Assembly: GCF_000014045.1 (NCBI RefSeq) | Contig: NC_008209.1 | Coordinates: forward strand, 638,501-702,500 | Origin: Roseobacter denitrificans OCh 114 | GTDB lineage: Bacteria; Pseudomonadota; Alphaproteobacteria; Rhodobacterales; Rhodobacteraceae | Direction of reading: 5' to 3' | DNA: 64,000 nucleotides | The notes under the pieces: model-generated | Databases searched by the model: none | What the model saw: the letters and a program-made list of their open reading frames with translations, nothing else | Told to the model about the DNA's origin: nothing | Shown here: positions 1 to 9,197 of the stretch, piece after piece | Numbering within the stretch: position 1 is the stretch's first letter | Layout: each line of letters opens with the position of its first letter | Position numbers and translations under genes: made by a program

Positions 1-1305
1 ATGACAATTGCTGCGGTTCTTTGTCTGGCGCTCCCGGCGTCTGCGACCGTGGATATCAAGGAAGTCAACACGCCCGGCGGGCTGACGGCCTGGCTGGTCA
101 AAGACCAGTCGATCCCCTTCATGGCGCTGGAAATTCGGTTCCGGGGCGGTGCGTCGCTGGATGTGGCGGGTAAACGTGGGGCGACCAATCTGATGACCGG
201 GCTGTTGGACGAAGGCGCTGGCGACATGGACGCGCGCGCATTTGCACGTTCTGTCGAAGGGCTGGCAGCTTCGATCAGCTTTGGTGTGGACGATGACGCG
301 CTGTCGGTCTCGGCGCGTTTTCTCACCGAGAACCGGGATGAGGCTGTCGCGCTGCTGCGCGCCGCGATGCTGGAACCACGGTTTGATGCCGATGCGATAG
401 AACGGGTGCGCGAACAGGTGATCAGCGGCATCGAGTCCGACGCGAAAGACCCGGATGCGCTGGCCAGCCGCGCGATGGATCAGATGATGTTTGGCGATCA
501 TCCATACGCGACCAACCTTTCGGGCACCGTATCGTCGGTTGAAGCGCTCACGCGCGACGATCTGGTAGAGGCGCATCGAAACCTGCTGGCACGCGACCGC
601 ATCTACATCGGCGCCGTCGGTGATATTACCGAGGAGGATCTCGCCGCTTTGCTCGACGGATTGTTGGGCGCATTGCCGGAAGAAGGCGCGCCAATGCCAC
701 CACGTGCAAACGTTGAAATTTCCGGTGGGATCACTGTGGTTCCCTTTGAAACACCCCAATCCGTCGCGCGCTTTGCGCAAAAGGGGATCAAGCTGGACCA
801 CCCTGACTATTTCACCGCCGTTGTTCTGAACCATGTCCTGGGCGGTGGGTCGTTCGAAAGCCGCCTGATGGATGAGGTGCGCGCAAAACGCGGGCTCACC
901 TACGGGGTGTATTCCTATCTTGCGGGCAAAGATCTGGCGGAGGTTTATATCGGCTCTGTCAGTTCGGCAAATGACCGCATTGCGGAGGCCATCGAGGTTA
1001 TCCGCGATGAATGGGAAAAGGCAGCGACCGAAGGTGTAACGGCACAAGAGGTTGAAAACGCCAAGACCTTCCTGACCGGCGCGTACCCTTTGCGCTTTGA
1101 TGGCAACGGTCCGATCGCGAATATCATGGTGGGCATGCAAATGCTTGGTCTGCCGATCGACTATATTGCGACGCGCAATGAGCGGGTCGAGGCGGTCACT
1201 GTCGAAGGCGTCAAACGCGTTGCCGGCGAACTCCTCGAACCGGAAAACCTGCACTTCGTCGTGGTCGGTCAGCCCGTCGGGCTCGAAACTACGCCCGGCA
1301 ATTAA
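1..1305 (+). CDS. M16-family (pitrilysin-like) peptidase subunit lacking the zinc motif, probably 5'-truncated by the window edge
   Basis: 434 codons are visible, starting with ATG at base 1. The first residues (TIAAVLCLALPASA) form the hydrophobic core and cleavage site of a signal peptide but lack a basic n-region, so the true start probably lies upstream of the window. The body has the two-lobed M16 layout: an N-terminal domain at about 20-200 and a C-terminal domain at about 225-430, with the GGGSFESRL-x-D/E-x-R-x-x-RGL-x-Y signature near residue 280. Where an active M16 subunit carries HxxEH, this protein reads ATNLMTGLLDEG, so the zinc-binding residues are absent. Alphaproteobacteria commonly encode such a non-catalytic partner next to an active M16 subunit, which would be expected just upstream. 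Likely periplasmic peptide or protein degradation as a heterodimer (inference). Confidence 0.85.
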   Translation: MTIAAVLCLALPASATVDIKEVNTPGGLTAWLVKDQSIPFMALEIRFRGGASLDVAGKRGATNLMTGLLDEGAGDMDARAFARSVEGLAASISFGVDDDALSVSARFLTENRDEAVALLRAAMLEPRFDADAIERVREQVISGIESDAKDPDALASRAMDQMMFGDHPYATNLSGTVSSVEALTRDDLVEAHRNLLARDRIYIGAVGDITEEDLAALLDGLLGALPEEGAPMPPRANVEISGGITVVPFETPQSVARFAQKGIKLDHPDYFTAVVLNHVLGGGSFESRLMDEVRAKRGLTYGVYSYLAGKDLAEVYIGSVSSANDRIAEAIEVIRDEWEKAATEGVTAQEVENAKTFLTGAYPLRFDGNGPIANIMVGMQMLGLPIDYIATRNERVEAVTVEGVKRVAGELLEPENLHFVVVGQPVGLETTPGN

Positions 1306-1317
1306 AGCGTGGGCATA

Positions 1318-1342
1318 TCTGCCCCGACCAGCGCGGGGCAGA
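1318..1342. terminator. stem-loop between convergent genes
   Basis: TCTGCCCCG (1318-1326) pairs perfectly with CGGGGCAGA (1334-1342) across a 7-nt loop. It sits in the 42-bp gap between the converging M16 gene and the aldehyde dehydrogenase. The following T-tract is poor (GGTCTTATT), so it may act as a weak bidirectional terminator. Confidence 0.5.
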
Positions 1343-1347
1343 CGGTC

Positions 1348-3690
1348 TTATTCCCCGTAAGGAATCCAGACGTTTTTCACTTCTGTCGCGGCTTCCAGAA
1401 AGGCCCGGCCTTCACCGTCTGGGCCATTCCAGTCACGGGCCCGCCCATGGTTGACCCATGTGCGTTTGAGGTTGCTGGCAGCGGCTTTTTCAACCGTTTC
1501 CGACAAGCCAGCCGCACCGAAACACCATACTGCATCAACATCCATATGCCCCGCGAGCGGTGCGGCACTATCGGCATGATCTCCGGTAAGAATATTGACG
1601 ACACCGGCAGGGACATCCGAGGTCTCAAGCACCTGTACGAAGTCGGTCGCTGCAAGTGGAAAGGGCTCAGATGCTGCCAGAATGACCCGGTTTCCCATAG
1701 CAATGGCAGGCGCCATGCAGGAAACAAGCCCAAGCAGGGGGGCCTCGTCGGGACAGATCGCACCGATCACGCCTACCGGTTCCTTCATCCCCAAGGCGAC
1801 GCCGCGCAGGGGGACCCCGTGTATCTGACCGTCGAATTTGTCCGCCCATGCCGCATAGGTAAAGAGCCGCTGCACCGTTGCCTCAACCTCTGCCGCCCCG
1901 CGCGTACCACCCTGCAAAGCGTTCAGCCGGGCGGCGAACTCCCCGGCGCGCGCCGACAGGTTCTCGGCGATGTAGTACAGGATCTGCGCGCGCAGATGCC
2001 CGGTTGTTTTTGACCATGCACCGGCGCTGCGCGCGGCCTCCACGGCATTGCGCACATCCTTGCGGTTGGCCAGTGACACATGACCCGCCAGCCCGCCCGA
2101 TTTATTGAAAACGGGCCTTGAATAGCCGCCATCCGGGCGTGCCTGTTTCCCCCCAATGTACAGTTTGGAGGTGCGATCTATCGCGTCGGCGGGTGATGCC
2201 TTGCCCGTAACGCGGGCGATTTTCCTCAGCGGTTTTGGTTTGCTCTTCGGTTTTGTGTAGGCAGCCAAACCTTCCCAACCGCCTTCGCGCCCGAAACCGC
2301 TTTCGCGCACACCGCCGAACCCGGCTGCGGCGTCCATCATGTTGGTGCCATTGATCCAGACGATCCCGGCGGCAAGTTTGGGTGCGATGTCCAATGCAAG
2401 GTTGATGTTCTCGCTCCAGACCGTCGCCGCGAGGCCATAGCGCGTGTTGTTCGCGAGTTGCACGGCCTCCGCCGGGGTGCGGAACGTGGTTGAGACGAGA
2501 ACGGGGCCAAAGATCTCTTCCTGCATCAACGTATCGGCAGGGTTGAGCCCGGTGATCAATGTGGGCGGGTAAAACGACCCTGTTTGCGGGATCGTGACCG
2601 GCGCCACATGGGTGTCGCCGGACCGGTTCGCAGAGACGAGGCCGGAAATGTGACTGACCTGAACCGGATCAACAATCGCGCCCACATCAGTGTTCTTGTC
2701 CATCGGATCGCCCACGCGCAGCTTGTCCATCCGTGCGCGCAGTTTCCTGTAAAACACATCCGCCACCGGTTCGTGGACCAGCAGTCTTGAACCGGCACAA
2801 CAAACCTGCCCCTGATTGAACCAGATCGCATCCACCAGCCCTTCGACGGCGCTGTCGATATCGGCATCGTCGAAAACGATGTAGGGTGATTTTCCGCCCA
2901 GTTCCAAGGTGAGCGCCTTGCCACTGCCTGCGGTCTGTTCGCGAATGCGGCGGCCGACCTCGGTGGAGCCGGTGAAAGCGATCTTGTCGACTGGGGCGGC
3001 AACAACCCTTTCACCAACCGCGCCATCGCCGATCACGATATTTACGACACCCTTGGGCAGACCGGCCTGCGTGCAAATCTCAGCAAACAGCAACGCGGTC
3101 AGAGAGGTGTATTCCGCCGGTTTCAACACCACCGTGTTGCCCATCGCCAGCGCGGGCGCGATTTTCCACGCAAGCATCAAAAGCGGGAAATTCCAGGGGA
3201 TGATCTGACCACAAACGCCAATCGGCGCGCGGTCTGCCAGTTCGGTCGGCATCAGCTGCGCCATGCCTGCGTGGAAATAGAAATGGCGTTGTGCAAGCGG
3301 GATGTCAATGTCGCGCGCCTCGCGAATGGGTTTGCCATTGTCGAGCGTTTCGAGCACCGCAAACAGCCTGCTGTGTTTTTGCAACAGGCGCGCCAGAGAA
3401 TAGAGAAACCGCGCACGCCCATGCCCGCCCAGTTTTTCCCAGCGCGGTTGCGCCCGGCGAGCGGCAGCAACTGCGCGGTCCACATCATCCTGTGTTGCCT
3501 GGCTGAGCCGCGCGAGCGTCTCGCCCGTGGCGGGGTTTCGCGTTTCGAACCCTTCACCGGGGGACGTAAATGCACCGTCGATGAAATGTCCGAATTGCCC
3601 GCCCTGTTCAGCAATCCAAGCCAGCGCGTCCGCAGCACTTTCAGGGGCTGTGCCATATTCCATCGAAGCGAAGATTTCAGATACGGTCAT
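1348..3690 (-). CDS. double-domain aldehyde dehydrogenase family protein (780 aa)
   Basis: NAD(P)-dependent oxidation of an aldehyde. Residues about 30-490 form a complete ALDH domain: IPWNFP near 164, the general-base motif LELGGKSP with Glu263, and the thiol motif NQGQVCCAGSR with the catalytic Cys at about 297 by alignment to ALDH2. A second, shorter ALDH-like segment (about 510-780) keeps the Rossmann part (PVGVIGAICPDEAPLLG, AMGNRVILAAS) but ends before any catalytic Cys loop, so it looks structural or degenerate. It lies 27 bp downstream of deoC and is probably cotranscribed. DeoC releases acetaldehyde from deoxyribose 5-phosphate, so a role in acetaldehyde oxidation is a reasonable inference. 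The fused architecture is longer than the usual ~490 aa of the family. Confidence 0.88.
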   Translation of the reverse strand: MTVSEIFASMEYGTAPESAADALAWIAEQGGQFGHFIDGAFTSPGEGFETRNPATGETLARLSQATQDDVDRAVAAARRAQPRWEKLGGHGRARFLYSLARLLQKHSRLFAVLETLDNGKPIREARDIDIPLAQRHFYFHAGMAQLMPTELADRAPIGVCGQIIPWNFPLLMLAWKIAPALAMGNTVVLKPAEYTSLTALLFAEICTQAGLPKGVVNIVIGDGAVGERVVAAPVDKIAFTGSTEVGRRIREQTAGSGKALTLELGGKSPYIVFDDADIDSAVEGLVDAIWFNQGQVCCAGSRLLVHEPVADVFYRKLRARMDKLRVGDPMDKNTDVGAIVDPVQVSHISGLVSANRSGDTHVAPVTIPQTGSFYPPTLITGLNPADTLMQEEIFGPVLVSTTFRTPAEAVQLANNTRYGLAATVWSENINLALDIAPKLAAGIVWINGTNMMDAAAGFGGVRESGFGREGGWEGLAAYTKPKSKPKPLRKIARVTGKASPADAIDRTSKLYIGGKQARPDGGYSRPVFNKSGGLAGHVSLANRKDVRNAVEAARSAGAWSKTTGHLRAQILYYIAENLSARAGEFAARLNALQGGTRGAAEVEATVQRLFTYAAWADKFDGQIHGVPLRGVALGMKEPVGVIGAICPDEAPLLGLVSCMAPAIAMGNRVILAASEPFPLAATDFVQVLETSDVPAGVVNILTGDHADSAAPLAGHMDVDAVWCFGAAGLSETVEKAAASNLKRTWVNHGRARDWNGPDGEGRAFLEAATEVKNVWIPYGE

Positions 3691-3717
3691 TGGAGGCTCC
3701 CGGCGCGGCGTGTTGGT

Positions 3718-4722
3718 TTAACTGGTGGCATGACGATACCCGGCGGAATACTGGCCGGTCACATGGTGTTCTAACTGCCGCTCGATGTCGTTGAGTAGCG
3801 AGGATGCGCCAAATCGAAACAGGTTCGGCGCAAGCCACGCTGTGCCAAGCTCTTCCTTGATCAGCGCCAGATAGGTGAGCGCGTCCTTGGCCTTGGAAAT
3901 GCCCCCTGCCGGTTTGTAGCCGACGCGGTAACCGCTGCGTTCGTAATAGTCCCGGATGGCGCGGATCATGACCAATGTGACAGGCAGCGTGGCGTTGACG
4001 CTTTCCTTGCCGGTCGAGGTTTTGATGAAATCCGCCCCGGCCATCATGCACACCATCGAGGCGCGCGCCACGTTGCGCAGGCTGCCCAATTCGCCGGTAG
4101 CCAGGATGGCCTTTACATGCGCGTTCCCGCAGGCCGCGCGGAAGGCGCGCATTTCGTCATAAAGGGCCTGCCAGTTGCCGGTCAGCACATGGCGGCGTGA
4201 AATCACGATGTCTATTTCTGCCGCACCCGCTGCCACGCTCTCCTCTATTTCCGCGATGCGCAGATGTAGCGGGGAAAGCCCTGCGGGAAACCCCGTGCTG
4301 ACCGCCGCCACCGGAATGCCGGACCCCTCAAGCGCGCGCAGCGCCGCCGGGATCATTTCGTGATAGACGCAGACCGCGCCGGTTTTGATGTCATCCACGC
4401 CAAGTGCGCTCAGCAAGCTGTCCGACACCGGGTGCATCGCCTTGGCGCACAGGCGTTCGACGCGCCGTTCGGTATCATCGCCAGACAGCGTTGTGAGGTC
4501 GATACAGGTGATCGCGCGCAGCAACCACGCCGCCTGATGCGCCTTTTTGACAGAGCGGCGTGCGGGCAATGTTGCCGCGCGGCGTTCAATGGCAGAGGTA
4601 TTGGCCTGCAGGCGCATCACCCAATCCATGTCCAGATCCATCCCCGGATTGCGCGGCTCAACGACCTGCGGCAAGGCTTGCTGCGCGGTTTGCGATTGGG
4701 GGGCGGTATCGGTTGTTTCCAT
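3718..4722 (-). CDS. deoC: deoxyribose-phosphate aldolase
   Basis: Cleaves 2-deoxy-D-ribose 5-phosphate to glyceraldehyde 3-phosphate and acetaldehyde in deoxynucleoside catabolism; cytosolic TIM barrel. The Schiff-base lysine motif GADFIKTSTGK and the second conserved lysine in GYKPAGGI are present, as is the early EIDIVISR strand. With the start METTDTAP at 4722 the protein has 334 residues, with an N-terminal extension relative to the ~250-aa E. coli enzyme, as in the eukaryote-like DeoC branch. ATGs at 4731 and 4761 are alternatives; 4722 has AGGA about 9 nt upstream. The paired aldehyde dehydrogenase downstream probably handles the acetaldehyde. Divergent from mutL. Confidence 0.92.
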   Translation of the reverse strand: METTDTAPQSQTAQQALPQVVEPRNPGMDLDMDWVMRLQANTSAIERRAATLPARRSVKKAHQAAWLLRAITCIDLTTLSGDDTERRVERLCAKAMHPVSDSLLSALGVDDIKTGAVCVYHEMIPAALRALEGSGIPVAAVSTGFPAGLSPLHLRIAEIEESVAAGAAEIDIVISRRHVLTGNWQALYDEMRAFRAACGNAHVKAILATGELGSLRNVARASMVCMMAGADFIKTSTGKESVNATLPVTLVMIRAIRDYYERSGYRVGYKPAGGISKAKDALTYLALIKEELGTAWLAPNLFRFGASSLLNDIERQLEHHVTGQYSAGYRHATS

Positions 4723-4853
4723 GATGCACATCCTGTGTCCGGGAGAGTCGGAAAGTCGCATGACCCATGTATCTTGGCAAGCGGTCTGACATGTCCGAGG
4801 CTCCGCGTGTTACGGGTTTCAGAATCGTGCCAAAGCATGCTAAGTGTAGTATC

Positions 4854-6686
4854 ATGAACGTAGCGAACCCCAATATAGGCGCAAGTCGGCCCGTAATCCG
4901 CCAGTTGGACGAGGGGGCCGTGAACCGCATTGCGGCAGGTGAGGTGGTGGAACGCCCTGCCTCTGCCATCAAGGAACTCGTCGAAAATGCACTCGATGCA
5001 AGCGCGCGCAAGATCGCGATTGATTACGGGGATGGTGGCAAGACACTGATCCGGGTTCAGGATGATGGCTGCGGGATGACGGCCACTGATTTGCCGCTGG
5101 CCTTGTCGCGTCATGCGACGTCCAAGATTGACGGCAGTGATTTGCTGAACATCCAGACATTCGGGTTTCGTGGGGAGGCGTTGCCGTCTCTGGCTGCCGT
5201 TGGCCGGCTGACGATTGTCACGCGCGCCGGTGGCGATGACGGGGTCGAGGCGAGCGTTTCAGGCGGGGATGAAAAGCCACTCAAGCCAGCGGCCTGCAAC
5301 CCGGGAACGACGGTCACGATCCGCGATCTGTTTTACGCCACGCCAGCGCGGCTGAAATTCCTGCGCAGTGATCGGGCGGAGGCGCAGGCGATTATCGACG
5401 TGGTCAAACGCCTCGCCATGGCGGAGCCTTTCGTGCAGTTTGTGCTGCGCGATGTCTCCGGCGATGGACCGGGCCGTGAAGTGTTTCGCGCCGACGCGCA
5501 GCAGGGCGATCTGTTTGGCGCGTTGCATGGGCGGCTTGCGCGCGTTCTGGGCCGTGAGTTTGCAGAAAATGCGCTGGCAATTGATGCGGAACGTGAAGGG
5601 TTGCATCTGACGGGCTTTGCGGCCCTGCCGACCTATTCGCGCGGCTCCGCTGTGGCGCAGTATTTTTTCGTCAACGGACGCCCGGTCAAGGACAAGCTGC
5701 TGGTTGGGGCGCTCCGGGGTGCCTATTCCGATTTCCTGAGCAGGGACCGCCACCCGGCCGCGGCGCTGTTTCTGGATTGTGATCCCAAACTGGTCGATGT
5801 GAATGTCCACCCGGCCAAATCAGAGGTGCGGTTTCGCGACCCCGGTATCGCGCGCGGCCTGATCGTTTCAGCGCTGCGCCACGCGCTGGCCGAGGCAGGC
5901 CATCGTGCATCAACGACTGTCAGCACAGCGACCCTTGGGGCGATGCAGCCTGAACCCATCGGCGCGCGCGTCTACCAGATGGATCAAGCCTCAAGGCCGG
6001 TGTCCGCGCCGCCGCCGCAAACACCGGCTTTTCAGGAGGTTGCCGCGCCTTGGGGGCGTGTGGCAGAAACAGACCCTGACGAGCAAACGGCAGGTGATCC
6101 CGGTGACTATCCGCTTGGTGCGGCGCGCGGTCAGGTGCATGAGAACTACATCATTGCGCAGACCGCGACCGGCATGGTCATCGTCGATCAGCACGCCGCG
6201 CACGAACGTCTCGTCTATGAAAAGCTGAAACGCCAGATGGCGGAGAATGGGGTCGCTTCGCAAGCCTTGCTGATCCCTGAGATTGTTGAACTGTCCGCCG
6301 CTGATTGCGCGTCTTTGATGCAGATTTCCGATGACCTGGCCCGGTTGGGTTTTGTTGTGGAGCCTTTTGGCGGGGATGCGATCGCGGTGCGTGAGACACC
6401 GGCCATTCTCGGGGTGGTGGATGCACGCGCGCTGATACTGGATATTCTGGATGAGCTTGCGGATCAGAACGCGTCTGAAAACATACGCATGCGTATAGAT
6501 GCGATCCTGAGCCGGGTGGCCTGCCATGGGTCGATCCGCTCGGGGCGCTGGATGAAAACCGAAGAGATGAATGCCCTGCTGCGCGAGATGGAGGCGACGC
6601 CGCATTCCGGGCAATGCAACCATGGGCGGCCCACATATGTGGAACTCAAACTGTCCGACATCGAACGCTTGTTTGGCCGCACATGA
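4854..6686 (+). CDS. mutL: DNA mismatch repair protein MutL with endonuclease motif
   Basis: Couples MutS mismatch recognition to strand incision and removal. The N-terminal GHKL ATPase domain shows NRIAAGEVVERPASAIKELV, DDGCGM and GFRGEAL. The C-terminal domain carries DQHAAHERLVYE, an exact match to the DQHA(X)2E(X)4E metal-dependent nicking motif (Asp at residue 445), plus ACHGSIRSG and CNHGRPT. It is therefore the endonuclease type found in bacteria that lack MutH. I place the start at ATG 4854 (MNVANPNIG, 610 aa) because the conserved domain begins shortly after it; an in-frame ATG at 4767 would add 29 residues with no family resemblance. The stop overlaps the rmuC start as ATGA, implying translational coupling. 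Confidence 0.96.
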   Translation: MNVANPNIGASRPVIRQLDEGAVNRIAAGEVVERPASAIKELVENALDASARKIAIDYGDGGKTLIRVQDDGCGMTATDLPLALSRHATSKIDGSDLLNIQTFGFRGEALPSLAAVGRLTIVTRAGGDDGVEASVSGGDEKPLKPAACNPGTTVTIRDLFYATPARLKFLRSDRAEAQAIIDVVKRLAMAEPFVQFVLRDVSGDGPGREVFRADAQQGDLFGALHGRLARVLGREFAENALAIDAEREGLHLTGFAALPTYSRGSAVAQYFFVNGRPVKDKLLVGALRGAYSDFLSRDRHPAAALFLDCDPKLVDVNVHPAKSEVRFRDPGIARGLIVSALRHALAEAGHRASTTVSTATLGAMQPEPIGARVYQMDQASRPVSAPPPQTPAFQEVAAPWGRVAETDPDEQTAGDPGDYPLGAARGQVHENYIIAQTATGMVIVDQHAAHERLVYEKLKRQMAENGVASQALLIPEIVELSAADCASLMQISDDLARLGFVVEPFGGDAIAVRETPAILGVVDARALILDILDELADQNASENIRMRIDAILSRVACHGSIRSGRWMKTEEMNALLREMEATPHSGQCNHGRPTYVELKLSDIERLFGRT

Positions 6687-7918
6687 TCGAGTTTGCGGGA
6701 CATACGATTGATCTCACGGACCCCGTTGTTCTGGCGGCAATGGGCGGCGGTGCTGTGGTTCTGCTGATCCTTGTGCTGCTTGTGATGGCAGTGCGGGCGG
6801 CGGCGCGCTCGGCGAAATCGACCGAGCCTTTGATGCAGCAATTGGGTGTGTTGGGGCAGCATGTGCAGCATCTTTCGGCGGGTCAGGAACAGTTGCGCGG
6901 TGGTTTGCAGACGGTGTCGGACACGCAGGCCAATGCGCAGACACAGGTGATACAAACGGTTGAGGCGCGCCTTGCCGCCGTGCAGCAGCAGATGCAGGAT
7001 CGGTTGGCGGACAACGCGATGCGCTCGCAGCGCGCATTGACCGATATGCAGGAACGCATGAAAGAAACGCTGCATGGCTCCAGCAAGCAGACGACCACGT
7101 CCCTGACCCAGTTGCAGGAACGGCTGGCCTCCATCGACAAGGCGCAGGACAATATCACGAAACTATCCGGTGACGTATTGTCCTTGCAGGACATCCTCAG
7201 CAACAAACAAACGCGCGGTGCCTTTGGCGAAATCCAGCTGCACGATATCGTCTCCAAAGCGTTGCCGAACGACAGCTATGCCTTGCAGCATACTTTGAGC
7301 AATGGAAAACGCGCGGATTGCCTGATCCATCTGCCAAACCCACCGGGCCCGATTGTGATCGACAGCAAATTCCCGCTGGAGGCTTACGAACAATTGCGCG
7401 CTGCTAAAACGGAGTGGGACCTCAAAGACGCGGTTGCGAAAATGAAAACGGCCGTCACGAAACACATCAATGATATCTCTGAAAAATACATCATTGAGGG
7501 CGAAACGGCGGATGGCGCGCTGATGTTTCTACCGTCCGAAGCCGTCTATGCTGAACTTCATTCAAATTTCCCCGAACTTGTGCGCAAGGGGTTTGACGCG
7601 CGGGTCTGGATTGTTTCACCCACCACATGCATGGCGACGCTGAACACGATGCGGGCCATTCTGAAAGACGCCAGAATGCGCGAACAGGCCGGTGCGATCC
7701 GCAAGACGCTCAAGATGTTGCACCGGGATGTGGAACTGGTTGTGGAACGGGTCGGCAAGCTGGACACGCATTTCAGGCAGGCGCAGCGTGACGTGCATGA
7801 AATCAGCACAGCAGCGGAACGCGCAGGCAAGCGCGCGGTCAAACTGGACAACTTCGACTTTGAGGAGTTGTCGCAGGAGGATGACAAGATCCTGCCCCTC
7901 ACCCGCACTGAGGCTTGA
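6683..7918 (+). CDS. rmuC: DNA recombination protein RmuC homolog
   Basis: RmuC family: membrane-anchored coiled-coil proteins with a restriction-endonuclease-like fold that limit recombination at inverted repeats. The 411-aa product starts at ATG 6683, overlapping the mutL stop. It has one N-terminal transmembrane helix (about residues 14-36, VVLAAMGGGAVVLLILVLL), a long Gln-rich coiled coil (about 45-175), then the conserved nuclease-like core with GAFGEIQL, IVIDSKFPLEAYEQL and EGETADGALMFLPSEAVYAEL. A conserved C-terminal helical region follows. Its coupling to mutL puts two DNA-maintenance genes in one operon. The stop codon TGA lies within the outer arm of the dispersed palindromic repeat at 7916-8012. 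Confidence 0.93.
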   Translation: MIEFAGHTIDLTDPVVLAAMGGGAVVLLILVLLVMAVRAAARSAKSTEPLMQQLGVLGQHVQHLSAGQEQLRGGLQTVSDTQANAQTQVIQTVEARLAAVQQQMQDRLADNAMRSQRALTDMQERMKETLHGSSKQTTTSLTQLQERLASIDKAQDNITKLSGDVLSLQDILSNKQTRGAFGEIQLHDIVSKALPNDSYALQHTLSNGKRADCLIHLPNPPGPIVIDSKFPLEAYEQLRAAKTEWDLKDAVAKMKTAVTKHINDISEKYIIEGETADGALMFLPSEAVYAELHSNFPELVRKGFDARVWIVSPTTCMATLNTMRAILKDARMREQAGAIRKTLKMLHRDVELVVERVGKLDTHFRQAQRDVHEISTAAERAGKRAVKLDNFDFEELSQEDDKILPLTRTEA

Positions 7919-8012
7919 AGTGTGGCGCGAAATACCTGAAACACGCATTGCTGCCTGACATCAAAGGTTTCAACGCGTTACGTGATCTACGGGTATTGCG
8001 TCAGACGCTCTA
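7916..8012. repeat. dispersed palindromic repeat, copy 1
   Basis: A ~97-bp element filling the whole gap between the rmuC and uxuA stop codons. It aligns end to end with the reverse complement of 60761-60865. The shared blocks include ACCTGA, GCTGCCTGA and a 21-bp identical core, GGTTTCAACGCGTTACGTGA plus T (7967-7987). Its outer arms TGAAGTGT and ACGCTCTA correspond to TAAAGCGT and ACGCTTTA of copy 2. The first three bases are the rmuC stop (TGA); the last three, read on the minus strand, are the uxuA stop (TAG). Internal pairing is weaker than in copy 2, which suggests an older, decayed copy. Confidence 0.75.
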
Positions 8013-9197
8013 GGCCGCGTCAAACGCCGCCATGATCCCGCGCAATTCCGCAAGGCCCCGCATGCGCCCGATCAGCGGATAGCCAGGCATGCTGTCGCCG
8101 CCCAGATCGCTGAGCAGTTCCTGCCCATGATCAGGGCGCATGGGGATTTCCCAATCGGCACGGCCTGCGGCTTTACGGCGCTGTTCTTCGGCCAGCAGCG
8201 CCTTGATGGTGGCGACCATATCGGTGTCGCCTTCCAGATGCGCGGCCTCAAAGAAATCTGGTCGCGCCCGGTCTGATCCGGGCAGGCGTTTGGTATTGCG
8301 CAGGTGCACAAAGTGGATCTTGTCGCCAAGGCGGCTGACAAACTCGACCGGGTCGAAACCTTCCGCCACGCCGAGCGATCCGGTGCACAGTGTCGCACCA
8401 TTTGCCGGGCTGGGAACGGCATCAAGGATATGCGCATAGTCGTCCGTGGACGACATGATGCGCGGCAGACCCAGCAGTGAAAAGGGCGGATCATCCGGGT
8501 GGCAACACAGGCGCAGGCCAAGCTCTTCGGCGACGGGACACACCTCGGACAGGAAATCAATGAGGTTCTGGCGCAGTTGTGTGGGCGAAATGTCCTGATA
8601 GGTCGCCAGATGCGCCCGCACATCATCCGTCGTCCACTTGTCGTTGGACCCGGGCAGGCCCGCGACGATGTTGTTCTGAAGTGCGACCCGCTGCGCGTCG
8701 GTCAGATCGGCAAACCGCTGTGCCGCCATTTCTTGCAACTCTTGCGAATAATCCGCGGTAGCGCCGTCCCGTTGCAGGATATGCAGATCAAACACGGCAA
8801 AATCGAGAAAACAGAACAGCATGGCCGTCCCACCGTGGGGTTGTTTTGCACGCAGTTCGGTTCGGGTCCAATCGAGGATCGGCATGAAGTTATAGCAGAT
8901 GGTGCTGATACCAGCCGCTGCCAGATTGCGCAGGCTTTTCTTATAGGCCAGCAGATGATCTGCCATCTGCGGGCTTTGCGTCTTTATGCTTTCCGAAACG
9001 GGAAGGCTTTCGACAACCGTCCAGTCAAAGCCCTGTTGGTGCAGCATATCCTGCCGTTGCCGGATCGCTTCGGGCGTCCAAAGCGCACCGGGCAGGATAT
9101 CATGCAGGGCGCTCACGATGCCTTGCACCCCGACCTGATGCAGATCGGGCAAGGCGATCTTATCTGCGGGTCCGAACCAGCGCCAACATTGTTTCAT
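8010..9197 (-). CDS. uxuA: D-mannonate dehydratase
   Basis: Converts D-mannonate to 2-keto-3-deoxy-D-gluconate (KDG) in glucuronate catabolism. The 395-aa length and N-terminus (MKQCWRWFGP, from ATG 9197) match E. coli UxuA (394 aa, MEQTWRWYGP), so I prefer this start to ATG 9206; it also gives an ATGA overlap with the upstream Gfo/Idh gene. Visible family features include CYNFMPILDWTRT, HPDDPPF, TLCTGSLG and HFVHLRN, consistent with the metal-binding TIM barrel. Last gene of the 15-gene sugar-acid operon; KDG would be phosphorylated by the KdgK encoded upstream in the same operon. Confidence 0.95.
   Translation of the reverse strand: MKQCWRWFGPADKIALPDLHQVGVQGIVSALHDILPGALWTPEAIRQRQDMLHQQGFDWTVVESLPVSESIKTQSPQMADHLLAYKKSLRNLAAAGISTICYNFMPILDWTRTELRAKQPHGGTAMLFCFLDFAVFDLHILQRDGATADYSQELQEMAAQRFADLTDAQRVALQNNIVAGLPGSNDKWTTDDVRAHLATYQDISPTQLRQNLIDFLSEVCPVAEELGLRLCCHPDDPPFSLLGLPRIMSSTDDYAHILDAVPSPANGATLCTGSLGVAEGFDPVEFVSRLGDKIHFVHLRNTKRLPGSDRARPDFFEAAHLEGDTDMVATIKALLAEEQRRKAAGRADWEIPMRPDHGQELLSDLGGDSMPGYPLIGRMRGLAELRGIMAAFDAA

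Noticed and set aside
1303..1310. TAAAGCGT at the M16 stop codon as a third copy of the palindromic repeat
   Set aside because: Only the 8-bp terminal motif matches; the following sequence is a different stem-loop, so this is probably chance or a remnant too short to call.
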